Source: Rhizobium sp. ZPR4 (GTDB taxonomy: Bacteria; Pseudomonadota; Alphaproteobacteria; Rhizobiales; Rhizobiaceae). Taken from it: a stretch of 64,000 nucleotides of DNA. The DNA lies in NCBI RefSeq assembly GCF_040215725.1, contig NZ_CP157967.1, positions 1,426,001 through 1,490,000 of the forward strand, in the 5' to 3' direction. Positions 28,279 to 35,201 of the stretch are shown piece after piece (the first letter of the stretch is position 1; every line of letters begins with the position of its first letter). A program made the translations under genes and the position numbers. The notes beneath the pieces are model-generated. The model did no database searches and was not told the origin of the DNA. It was given only the letters and a program-made list of their open reading frames with translations.

Positions 28279-28894
28279 GGGCCGCAAACTCGCGTGGAAA
28301 TGGATCGAAGTCGCGGCCGCGAACGAATTGCAACGTAGCCAGCGCCACACGTTTTCCAAGATGGCGCGCGGTGGCAAGATCGGATGCGGGCGGCGCGGTT
28401 TCAGGGCCTTCATCCGTATTCGCCTGCGCCGCGGCGCCGAGCCAGAAGCCGAGACGGTTCATATCCTCTTCCGAACCTGTCGAAGAGCAGTTCGCCGGAG
28501 GAAGATCGAGACCGACCCAATGCATTCCATGCTGGGCTGCAAAAATCACCATCTGCATCAGCGTCGAAAGCTTGTCACCGGATCGTGATCCGGAGGTGGT
28601 GAAGCCGGCTGCGATCTTGTCCTTCCAGAGATAGCCTCTGGCGAGAACCGCATTCGACGTTGCCTCCTGGAATGTTTTAAATGGCGCGGAAACCGCGCCC
28701 ATATAAGTCGGCGAACCGAAGATGATCGCCTGTGCCGCATTGAGATCGCCCCAGTGGCGCTCCACCTCATCGACGGTCAACAGCATGGCTTCTGCGCCGT
28801 CGACCTCCTCGACCCCCGCCCTGACGGCTTCGGCCTGTCTGCCCGTGTGCCCATAACCGCTATGATAGACGATTGCGATGCGCTGGCGGATCAT
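28271..28894 (-). CDS. Flavodoxin-fold NAD(P)H oxidoreductase (WrbA-like), partner of the ECF41 sigma factor
   Basis: 207 residues. FMN phosphate loop IAIVYHSGYGHTGRQAEAVR at the N-terminus, then IIFGSPTYMGAVSAPFKTFQ and KDKIAAGFTTSGSRSGDKLS, the flavodoxin/WrbA pattern. It probably reduces quinones or other acceptors with NAD(P)H. ECF41 genes typically sit beside an oxidoreductase, epimerase or carboxymuconolactone decarboxylase, and this gene fills that place. Site AAAGGAGATGACAA precedes ATG 28894. Confidence 0.9.
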   Translation of the reverse strand: MIRQRIAIVYHSGYGHTGRQAEAVRAGVEEVDGAEAMLLTVDEVERHWGDLNAAQAIIFGSPTYMGAVSAPFKTFQEATSNAVLARGYLWKDKIAAGFTTSGSRSGDKLSTLMQMVIFAAQHGMHWVGLDLPPANCSSTGSEEDMNRLGFWLGAAAQANTDEGPETAPPASDLATARHLGKRVALATLQFVRGRDFDPFPREFAAHE

Positions 28895-28931
28895 TTGTCA
28901 TCTCCTTTGGAAATAGCGTTGCGAAGGACAA

Positions 28932-28958
28932 GACAAGACAGGAATTCCCAATGTGACA
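28932..28958 (-). promoter_or_regulatory. Candidate ECF41-dependent promoter
   Basis: On the minus strand TGTCACA (28958-28952) is followed after 16 bases by TGTC (28935-28932), giving a start site roughly 30 bases before ATG 28894. This agrees with the ECF41 consensus as recalled (TGTCACA ... CGTC), with one mismatch in the -10. Autoregulation is inferred. Confidence 0.6.
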
Positions 28959-29119
28959 CGTCATGCTTCACCCTTGACGGCAATCAGCCCAAAATCGATC
29001 AAAACATTAGATATTAGTAATTATTGATCTACGTAGGGTGATCCTGTAAGACTGCGGGCGTTCGATGGGCCTGCCTTTCGGCAGGTCGTGTATGTTGGGT
29101 TAAAAGGGGGCATACCAAG

Positions 29120-29875
29120 ATGTCTGAAGTCTTCGAACCGTTCATCGCGCGCGAGCGTTTTGTCGGGCCGCATAAGTTCGATATTCATATTCAGGACGAG
29201 TTGGGCCGGCAATGGTACAGCTACCCCAATCAATGGCAAAGCGAGCGGCAATGGTGGATCGATACCATCAGGCCGGGTGCCACGGTTCTCGAATGCGGTG
29301 CACATCAGGGGCTTACAACGGTTCTTCTGGCTCTGTGTGCGGGGCCGAGTGGTGTGGTCCACGCCTGGGAGGCATCTCCTGCCAACGCCGCCGTGATCGA
29401 ACGCAATGCCAAGCTGAACGGACTGGAAAACGTCGTCGTCCATCCGCGCGCAGCCGGCGACCGGAAGGGCATGTTGCCGGTTCACGACAGCCAGGGTTCC
29501 TTCATGGTTCTGGCATCGGATCAGGACCCGAGAATGTCGACCAAGGTGGATGTCGTCAGGCTGGATGACGACTACGATCATTTGAGAAAGGTCGATTTCC
29601 TGAAGATCGATGTGGACGGCGCTGATCTCGAAGTATTGCTGGGGGCACCAAAGATCCTGTCCTATCGGCCCTATATCAATCTCGAACTGCACACTTTCCT
29701 CTTCGACAACCCGGTCAGGACGGTCTCCACGATCATGAAAATATTTGAGGATCTGAACTACAGCTTCAAAGTGGATGCCTATGACGGCAAAGAGGTGATC
29801 GATGTCGGCACATCCCCGGACATCGGCTGGCTGACGAGCTTCAAATTCGTACAGCTTTTCTGCACGCCGGTGTGA
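29120..29875 (+). CDS. FkbM-family methyltransferase
   Basis: 251 residues behind AAAAGGGGGC. Motif I VLECGAHQGLTTVLLALCAG, then VHAWEASPANAAVIERNAKL, and the FkbM signature VDFLKIDVDGADLEVLLGA. FkbM enzymes O-methylate sugars, polyketides or surface polysaccharide. No polysaccharide genes are adjacent. It lies beside the tRNA-Ser gene that borders the accessory region and may itself be accessory. Confidence 0.9.
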   Translation: MSEVFEPFIARERFVGPHKFDIHIQDELGRQWYSYPNQWQSERQWWIDTIRPGATVLECGAHQGLTTVLLALCAGPSGVVHAWEASPANAAVIERNAKLNGLENVVVHPRAAGDRKGMLPVHDSQGSFMVLASDQDPRMSTKVDVVRLDDDYDHLRKVDFLKIDVDGADLEVLLGAPKILSYRPYINLELHTFLFDNPVRTVSTIMKIFEDLNYSFKVDAYDGKEVIDVGTSPDIGWLTSFKFVQLFCTPV

Positions 29876-29963
29876 AGCCAATCGGCACGGCGCTAGCCAG
29901 CAGTGACCTCGGGCGGCATCAGAGCCGCCTGACCGTCAAAAATCTAATGATTTCATAAAAGCA

Positions 29964-30053
29964 TGGCGGAAGAGGTGGGATTCGAACCCACGGTACGGTT
30001 TCCCGCACGCCGGTTTTCAAGACCGGTTCCTTAAACCACTCGGACACTCTTCC
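29964..30053 (-). tRNA. tRNA-Ser (anticodon UGA)
   Basis: 90 bases on the minus strand from GGAAGAGTGTCCGAGTGG to the encoded CCA. Acceptor GGAAGAG/CTCTTCC, anticodon stem ACCGG/CCGGT (imperfect arms around CTTGAAA), anticodon TGA at 30019-30017, a long variable arm as expected for class II Ser tRNA, and T-loop GGGTTCGAATCCC. It decodes UCA. It appears intact. Decayed recombinase sequence begins 74 bases from its 5' end. Confidence 0.97.
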
Positions 30054-30126
30054 ATCTATTTGATATTAAATGATTTTTCTCTTTAATACCAAGGAGTGAA
30101 ATAGTCGTTTGCTACGCAGTTTGCAA

Positions 30127-30812
30127 CTATTTCGTTTTCCGACTTGCGCTTATAGCGACTTGCAACGCCGCGTCAACTTGTTCAGCGGCATCAGCCTGCA
30201 TTCCTGGCATCACAGGCGAGTAAAGATCAAGCGTGATCCCTATTGTTGAATGGCCTAAACGCTCGCTGGCGACCTTCGGATGGACGCCGGCGGCAAGCAT
30301 CTGTGATGCATGGGTATGGCGCAGACCGTGGAAGCGAATAAGAGGTAAAGACGTTTTCCCCAAGCGGCCTTGTCCACTCATGGGTGAGAGAGACCGGCTT
30401 CAGCGGGCGACCGTCGACCTGAGCCACCACGAACGAGTCATAGTCTGGCCTGATGCCGATTTTCAAAAGCTCTTCCGCTTGTTTCGTCCGGTGAGCCTTC
30501 AGCTCTTTCAGCATCATCGACGACAGCGCCACTGTGGGCGATCCGCCGCCTTTCTTTGTATCGGACCTTGTCCTTCGTTTGTTCTGCACTCTCCCTGATG
30601 GAAAGCATGCGTCTGTTGTCGCCTAATTCGACATGGCGCCAGCGCAACGCCAGGATCTCCCCTCGCCTCAACCCGCACATCACGGCGAGAAGCATCGGTA
30701 TAAACATCCTGCCTGGGTGGAAAGCTTCAATCAGAACCGCTGTCTGAGCTGCGTCATAGGCCAGCGTCTTTGTTCGCTCGACCTTCGGCGGTGTCGTGGT
30801 TGCTGCTGGGTT
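30127..30812 (-). pseudogene. Phage-type tyrosine recombinase, decayed (three frames)
   Basis: The catalytic domain can be followed through three frames: PPKVERTKTLAYDAAQTAVL and GLRRGEILALRW (30812 to about 30551), then VALSSMMLKELKAHR to VSLTHEW (to about 30370), then FHGLRHTHASQMLAAGVHPK, LGHSTIGITLDLYSPVM to the stop at 30127. The active-site Arg, H-x-x-R, His and Tyr all survive, split by two frameshifts. A TAG precedes the first segment and the N-terminal arm-binding domain is absent. It lies on the 5' side of tRNA-Ser, not the usual 3' side, so whether this tRNA was the target is uncertain. Confidence 0.85.
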
Positions 30813-30903
30813 CTACAGGAGCCTAGTAGAAACACCACCTTTTGTGACGATGGACTAAACCCGCCCGGTAGCGATGATGGTTTTCTCAGCCAGAGGAACA
30901 GTC

Positions 30904-31090
30904 ATGCGCAAAGCGTTTGCTATTTTAACGCTAGCTTCGTCAACGCTAGCGAACCGAGCTTTCACGAGTTCTCAGGCCAAGGTCCATACTTGATCGGGAC
31001 TTTGGTCCGTGTTCACGCGCAGCGTTCATGGCATATTACATCTAAGGCGTGGATTAATGCCTCGCAGCTGTATGTAAATCGGAATGGAAA
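30904..31090 (+). pseudogene. Degraded secreted SH3-like protein
   Basis: ATG 30904 behind AGAGGAACAGTC opens a signal peptide (MRKAFAILTLASSTLANRAF) but stops after 29 residues. In another frame the DNA continues as GPYLIGTLVRVHAQRSWHIT then AWINASQLYVN, which resembles a bacterial SH3 type-3 repeat (IGTL..G..V...W...W.NASQLYV). Together these suggest a frameshifted secreted SH3 protein. Family assignment is by pattern only. Confidence 0.5.
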
Positions 31091-31094
31091 AGAA

Positions 31095-31364
31095 ATGAAA
31101 AGAATCGTAATCGCGGCGCTGGCGCTCGCAACGACTTTGGCGGCATCGCCGGCATTCTCTCAGGTCTACTTTGAATACGGAGTTGGGCCTCGCTACGACT
31201 ACGATCCGCCGCCACCGCGCTATTATCGCTATCCGCCAGCCTACGCATATGATGGATATTATGACGGCCCGCGCTATAGGTATCATCGCCGGTGCTGGAC
31301 GGAGAGGCACTACGCTTACCGCCATCATCATCGAGTGATGGTGCGCGAAACTGTGTGCGACTAG
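31095..31364 (+). CDS. Small secreted Tyr/Pro/His-rich protein
   Basis: 89 residues from ATG 31095 (GGAAAAGAA site). Signal peptide MKRIVIAALALATTLAASPA with cleavage near FSQ, then a mature part dominated by Tyr, Pro, Arg and His (DPPPPRYYRYPPAYAYDGYY) and a C-terminal RRCWTERHYAYRHHHR with two Cys. Similar small proteins are common in rhizobia without a known role; metal or envelope binding is conceivable. It follows the degraded SH3 gene by a few bases, so the two were probably one operon. Confidence 0.72.
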   Translation: MKRIVIAALALATTLAASPAFSQVYFEYGVGPRYDYDPPPPRYYRYPPAYAYDGYYDGPRYRYHRRCWTERHYAYRHHHRVMVRETVCD

Positions 31365-31424
31365 TGCCCACCCTCAACCGGATATTCGCATAGGAGGTTC
31401 GTTGCCTAGCCTCCGCACCCTGCC

Positions 31425-31655
31425 TCATCCCCTCGAGGCAGGGCTATTTGCCGATAAGCAAAAGCCTATTCGCTTCAATGTATCGACAAACGACACGCCA
31501 AGCGCCATGCCGATGATCCCGATCATGCCTAACGCCCCCAGGCTCATGAGTTTCCATCGCTTCACGTCGTCGGTGACCGGCCGCATTTGCGAAACGTCTT
31601 CCTGAACCGCAGCCAGGTTGCCCTTGACGTTTCGGGTCTTTATAGACGTAGCCAT
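31425..31655 (-). CDS. Small single-pass membrane protein, unknown
   Basis: 76 residues from ATG 31655, behind AGAGGGC. A hydrophilic N-terminus (MATSIKTRNVKGNLAAVQED) precedes one hydrophobic helix (LMSLGALGMIGIIGMALGVS). No family is recognised. The start lies within the truncated endolysin reading frame, so this gene was juxtaposed with or uncovered by the deletion. Transcribed in the same direction as the holin-like gene. Confidence 0.55.
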   Translation of the reverse strand: MATSIKTRNVKGNLAAVQEDVSQMRPVTDDVKRWKLMSLGALGMIGIIGMALGVSFVDTLKRIGFCLSANSPASRG

Positions 31656-31728
31656 AATAGCCCTCTGACGGCGCCGCCAATGTGGTGACGGCCATTGCAA
31701 TGCCGGCTTTGGCGCGCTTACTCGCCAT
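31444..31728 (-). pseudogene. Truncated phage endolysin (GH24 lysozyme N-terminus)
   Basis: From ATG 31728 (site AAAGGCAATGAAG) the first 35 residues, MASKRAKAGIAMAVTTLAAP then SEGYYGYVYKDP, match the start of rhizobial phage lysozymes: signal-arrest helix and catalytic E-G...Y.DP motif. The usual few residues before the Glu and everything after DP are lost; the open frame to 31444 is read-through without resemblance. It starts next to the end of the holin-like gene, as in phage lysis cassettes. Confidence 0.65.
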
Positions 31729-31954
31729 CTTCATTGCCTTTCAGGCTTTCTTCGGCGACAAGGCGACTGATCAGCGCTCCGCAGGTCACGAGGCCAGATA
31801 ATGCGGCAAAGACACCGCGGGGCTTCGCGACGATCTGGTCAATGATCGCGAGTGCGATTCCGCAGCCGGACAGGATGCCGGCCACGACGATGAGGCGGAT
31901 GCTCCGCGCACAACAAAGCACCCGGCCCACGTTCGGGACGAGTTTCGGTTTCAT
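31718..31954 (-). CDS. Phage holin-like membrane protein
   Basis: 78 residues, MKPKLVPNVGRVLCCARSIR then two hydrophobic segments (LIVVAGILSGCGIALAIIDQ and GVFAALSGLVTCGALISRLV) separated by a short polar loop with PRG, ending in a charged tail EESLKGNEDGE. The layout and the PRGVFAALSGL segment resemble holin-type proteins of rhizobial prophages. It overlaps the endolysin remnant by 11 bases. It is the best-preserved gene of what looks like a lost prophage lysis module. Confidence 0.7.
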   Translation of the reverse strand: MKPKLVPNVGRVLCCARSIRLIVVAGILSGCGIALAIIDQIVAKPRGVFAALSGLVTCGALISRLVAEESLKGNEDGE

Positions 31955-31991
31955 GAGCTTTTCTACTTTTGAGATAGCGGTGAGCTATTGC

Positions 31992-32029
31992 GGATTTGCG
32001 AACCCGCGACCCTCTGATTACAAATCAAG
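31992..32029 (-). other. tRNA-Thr(UGU)-like 3' fragment, candidate attachment site
   Basis: Minus strand CTTGATTTGTAATCAGAGGG followed by TCGCGGGTTCGCAAATCC equals the anticodon arm, variable loop and T-arm of a tRNA-Thr(UGU), with an altered T-loop. The D-arm, 5' acceptor strand and 3' end are missing. It lies 55 bases past the end of a decayed tyrosine recombinase on the same strand, which is where an att core derived from a tRNA 3' end would be. Confidence 0.65.
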
Positions 32030-32083
32030 ACGTAAAGCCTGAATTATATGGCGATATGCGCTATGTGTTGCATTCATGTTGCG

Positions 32084-32424
32084 TCAAGAGAGCACAAATT
32101 CCGCCGCCGCGGCCAGTTCGGAGCCGTCATCGATGCGCGGAAATAGATGCCATACGTGTCCATTGTCATCGCGATCGTCGAATGCCCCATGCGCTCCTGA
32201 ACGAACTTCGTCGGAAGTTCCAAACCGCCATCCTTGCGACGATTGATGCATCATGATGCGAACCAATGTCTAAGGTAGTGCAGTCCCGAATATTTTGGTT
32301 CCAGCACCGGCTTACCGTCTTGGTCGCGCTCCGCGGTTTCGACGAAGAAACCAGCCTATATCCAAGCCGGATGCAGACCACGGCGCAGGATATTGTTCAA
32401 CCCCTCTACCCAAGCGTGGATCAT
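32084..32424 (-). pseudogene. Second decayed tyrosine recombinase (C-terminal domain)
   Basis: Readable as MIHAWVEGLNNILRRGLHPA then a stop, VLEPKYSGLHYLRHWFAS then TGA in place of a Trp codon, CINRRKDGGLELPTKFVQER, MGHSTIAMTMDTYG, then a frameshift into HLFPRIDDGSELAAAAEFVL. H-x-x-R, GH and the Tyr nucleophile are recognisable. Two stops and one frameshift make it non-functional. It belongs to a different subfamily from the remnant at 30127. Confidence 0.8.
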
Positions 32425-32523
32425 GATTTTGATAGTGTGATGTAAAGGCGGGAGTCTGGATTGTAGGACCGCGTCGCTTCCAGAGAAGCATCCAAACCAT
32501 TCGAAAGCGCTTGTCTAAACCGG

Positions 32524-32567
32524 CAAAAACAAGGGGGGCCGGCCAGCTAAAGCGGCCGAACCCCCTT
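32524..32567 (-). terminator. Strong hairpin with T-run, no gene upstream
   Basis: On the minus strand GGGGGTTCGGCC and GGCCGGCCCCCC form an interrupted GC-rich stem around CGCTTTAGCT, followed by TTGTTTTT. It has the form of an intrinsic terminator for leftward transcription, but the nearest leftward gene upstream is none; it may be left over from the lost element. The rest of 32425-32985 shows no gene. Confidence 0.5.
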
Positions 32568-32985
32568 CGCCAGGTCAGGGGTCAAATCTGACTGAAGCAG
32601 GCTAATGATAAGCGAAGCTTAGTGTTTGTCAATTATCATCACGCAAAGCATCCGACCTCTTCATTTCGGCAAATCGAAGGCGTGGGCAAATAATCCTCAT
32701 TTGCTGCCTCACTCTCTGCTATTCAGCTCTTTTGCAAATGGAGATTTATTTAAATCAATAAGTTGGATGGCTTTGTTAAAGAAGGGGGCGGCCGCGGATT
32801 TGCTGGTCCAGCGGAAGGAATGCTCTTTCCGGTGCCGTCGATCGGATTGTGTATCCTGGAAATCCGTCATGCCGGGGCTAATTGTCTGCTGTCCTTTCAC
32901 CGAAATTTGTAGGAAAAGAGGTTCCAAAACTCTGCGTTTTTTACAAACGGTTCGGTGTCGACCAATCTGGATATCGCCCTCGCCC

Positions 32986-33579
32986 ATGACACTTGACGAT
33001 GATTCCCTCTCTCTTGGAGCCAAGCCTCTTACCGGCGATGCACTTGCCGCCTTCTTCAGCCGGGACGCCGTAGCAGTCGCCTCCGATCTGATCGGAGCGC
33101 GTGTGACCGTTGCGGGTGTCGGTGGACACATTGTCGAGACGGAGGCCTATCGGCCGGATGACGCGGCATCCCATGCCTATAACGGGCAGACGCCGCGCAA
33201 TGCGGCCATGTTCGGGCCGGCAGGACATGTCTACATCTATCGGTCCTATGGCATCCACTGGTGCCTGAACTTTGTCTGTACCGGCGCGAGCGCCGTACTC
33301 ATTCGGGCACTGGAGCCGGAGAGCGGCATCGAGGAGATGGTGAAGCGGCGCGGCCTTGCCGATATCGTTTCGCTTTGCAACGGGCCGGGAAAGCTCTCGC
33401 AGGCCTTGGCCGTCGACATAGGGCTTAATGGCCGTTCATTGGATGCGGCTCCGTTTTCGTTTTCGCTTGCGGAAAGGGTGCCGATCGTGGCGGGCAAGCG
33501 CATCGGCATCACGAAGAATGTCGATCCCCTTTGGCGTTTCGGAGCCGCCGGCTCGCGCTTCGTCAGCCGTCGTTTTTAG
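32986..33579 (+). CDS. 3-methyladenine DNA glycosylase (AAG/MPG family)
   Basis: 197 residues from ATG 32986 (a longer frame from 32626 is not supported by composition). Family blocks: VASDLIGARVTVAGVGGHIV, ETEAYRPDDAASHAYNGQTP with the catalytic Glu, NAAMFGPAGHVYIYRSYGIH, and CNGPGKLSQALAVD. It removes alkylated or deaminated purines (3-meA, hypoxanthine) by base excision. Full family length. It stands alone just outside the decayed element. Confidence 0.95.
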   Translation: MTLDDDSLSLGAKPLTGDALAAFFSRDAVAVASDLIGARVTVAGVGGHIVETEAYRPDDAASHAYNGQTPRNAAMFGPAGHVYIYRSYGIHWCLNFVCTGASAVLIRALEPESGIEEMVKRRGLADIVSLCNGPGKLSQALAVDIGLNGRSLDAAPFSFSLAERVPIVAGKRIGITKNVDPLWRFGAAGSRFVSRRF

Positions 33580-33587
33580 GGATGGAT

Positions 33588-33620
33588 CAAAAATAAGCCG
33601 CCGGGGTGGCGCCCGGCGGC
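33588..33620 (-). terminator. Rho-independent terminator of the emrB-like gene
   Basis: GCCGCCGGG (33597-33605) and CCCGGCGGC (33612-33620) form a perfect 9-bp stem with a six-base loop. Reading the minus strand it is followed by TTATTTTTGA. It lies 37 bases past the MFS stop and also separates it from the convergent glycosylase gene. Confidence 0.85.
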
Positions 33621-33656
33621 CGATAACCACGCAGTGAAACTGGAAAGGCTGCGCGG

Positions 33657-35201
33657 CTATTCCATTGCGACGCTGTGATCGACCGCCGGCGGCGCCTTCG
33701 GCTTGCGCAGGAGCACAAGCAGCGGCATGGCGCAGATCGACATCAGCATCAGCAGTTTGAAGTCGTCCATATAGGCGATGATGGTCGCCTGCGTCGTGAT
33801 CATGCCATCAAGCGAGGCCCTGCCGACCGCCGTGAACGGGCTCACGCCCTGCGCGGCCGTGAGGTCGAAATAGCGGTTGAACGGCGTCACATAGGCGGCG
33901 ATGTTGGCATGGTTGACCTGCGTGTTCTCCGTAATCAGCATCGAGACGACCGAAATGCCGACGCTGGAGCCGATGTTACGCGAGAGGTTGTAGAGGCCGG
34001 TCCCCTCGCCGCGCATCTGCGCCGGCAGCGTCGCAAAGGCGATCGTCGTCAGCGGCACGAAGAGGAAACCGAGGCCCGCACCCTGCACGAAGCCGACTGA
34101 AATCAGCGTCCATTGCGAAACATCCGGTGTCCAGCCTGTCATGTCGTACATGGCCCAGGCGGTCAGCGCGAGACCGATGAACAACAGCCAGCGCGTGTCC
34201 ACCTTGCCGATCAGGCGCCCGACCAGGAACATGCAGAACATCGTGCCGAGACCGCGCGGCCCCATGACAATACCGGCTGTCACGACCGGATAACCCATCA
34301 GCGTTTGCAGATAAGGCGTCATCAGCGCCAGCGAAGCCAGATAGGTGACGCCGACAATGAAGATGAACAGGATGCTGACGGCAAAGTTCTGGTCCATGAA
34401 CAGCCGCGGATTGACGAAACTTCGCTCGGCCGTGAACATGTGCACCAGGAAAAGATAGAAGGCGCTGACGCAGACGAGCGCCTCGATGATGATCTCACTG
34501 GAATAGAACCAGTCCAGCTGTTCACCGCGGTCGAGGAAAAGCTGCAGGCCGGCAATCGCGATCGAAAGCATGCTGAAGCCGAACCAGTCGAGCTTGGCAA
34601 GCGCATCGAGCTTCGTTTCGGTCACGTAGACGACGATGCCGAAGAAGGCGAGCGCGCCGATCGGCACGTTGATGTAGAACACCCAGCGCCAGCTGATATT
34701 GTCGGTCAGCCAGCCGCCGATGACCGGCCCGAGCACCGGGCCGACCATGACCGAGACGCCGAACAGCGCCATCGCGCGGCCGCGTTCCTCGACACTGTAG
34801 ATATCGAGCAGAATGCCCTGCGACAGCGGCACGAGCGCGGCGCCGAAGAGGCCCTGCAACAGGCGGAAGCCGACGATCTGTATCAGCGATTCCGACAGGC
34901 CGCACAGGACCGAGGCGGCGACGAATCCGGCGATCGCTACTAGCAGAACGCGCTTGCGGCCGAACTTCGCAGAAAGAAAGCCGGAGGGCGGCGTCATGAT
35001 CGCCGCTGCGACGATATAGGACGTCAGAACCCAGTTGATCTGGTCCGCACTGGCGGAAACGTCGCCCTGGATATGCGGCAGAGCGACGTTGGCGATGGTG
35101 GTGTCCAGCGCCTGCATGATGACGGACAGGATGACGCAGGCGGTGATCGCGCCGCGGTTGGCAACGGGTACCGCGGGAGAAGCGGTGGCGGTATTACTCA
35201 T
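33657..35201 (-). CDS. emrB: MFS drug efflux permease, DHA2 family (EmrB-like)
   Basis: 514 residues from ATG 35201, which lies inside the end of the upstream gene (ATGAGTAA overlap). Fourteen helices, with motif C-type QALDTTIANVALPHIQGDVS in helix 1, GFLSAKFGRKRVLLVAIAGF (motif A) and GPVLGPVIGGWLTDNISWRW. With the HlyD partner and an outer-membrane TolC-like channel it should expel hydrophobic toxicants. In rhizobia such pairs often respond to plant phenolics or flavonoids (family knowledge; inducer here unknown). Confidence 0.95.
   Translation of the reverse strand: MSNTATASPAVPVANRGAITACVILSVIMQALDTTIANVALPHIQGDVSASADQINWVLTSYIVAAAIMTPPSGFLSAKFGRKRVLLVAIAGFVAASVLCGLSESLIQIVGFRLLQGLFGAALVPLSQGILLDIYSVEERGRAMALFGVSVMVGPVLGPVIGGWLTDNISWRWVFYINVPIGALAFFGIVVYVTETKLDALAKLDWFGFSMLSIAIAGLQLFLDRGEQLDWFYSSEIIIEALVCVSAFYLFLVHMFTAERSFVNPRLFMDQNFAVSILFIFIVGVTYLASLALMTPYLQTLMGYPVVTAGIVMGPRGLGTMFCMFLVGRLIGKVDTRWLLFIGLALTAWAMYDMTGWTPDVSQWTLISVGFVQGAGLGFLFVPLTTIAFATLPAQMRGEGTGLYNLSRNIGSSVGISVVSMLITENTQVNHANIAAYVTPFNRYFDLTAAQGVSPFTAVGRASLDGMITTQATIIAYMDDFKLLMLMSICAMPLLVLLRKPKAPPAVDHSVAME

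Noticed and set aside
31992..32029. A functional tRNA-Thr gene
   Set aside because: Only the anticodon-to-T-arm part is present; acceptor stem and D-arm are missing and the T-loop is altered.
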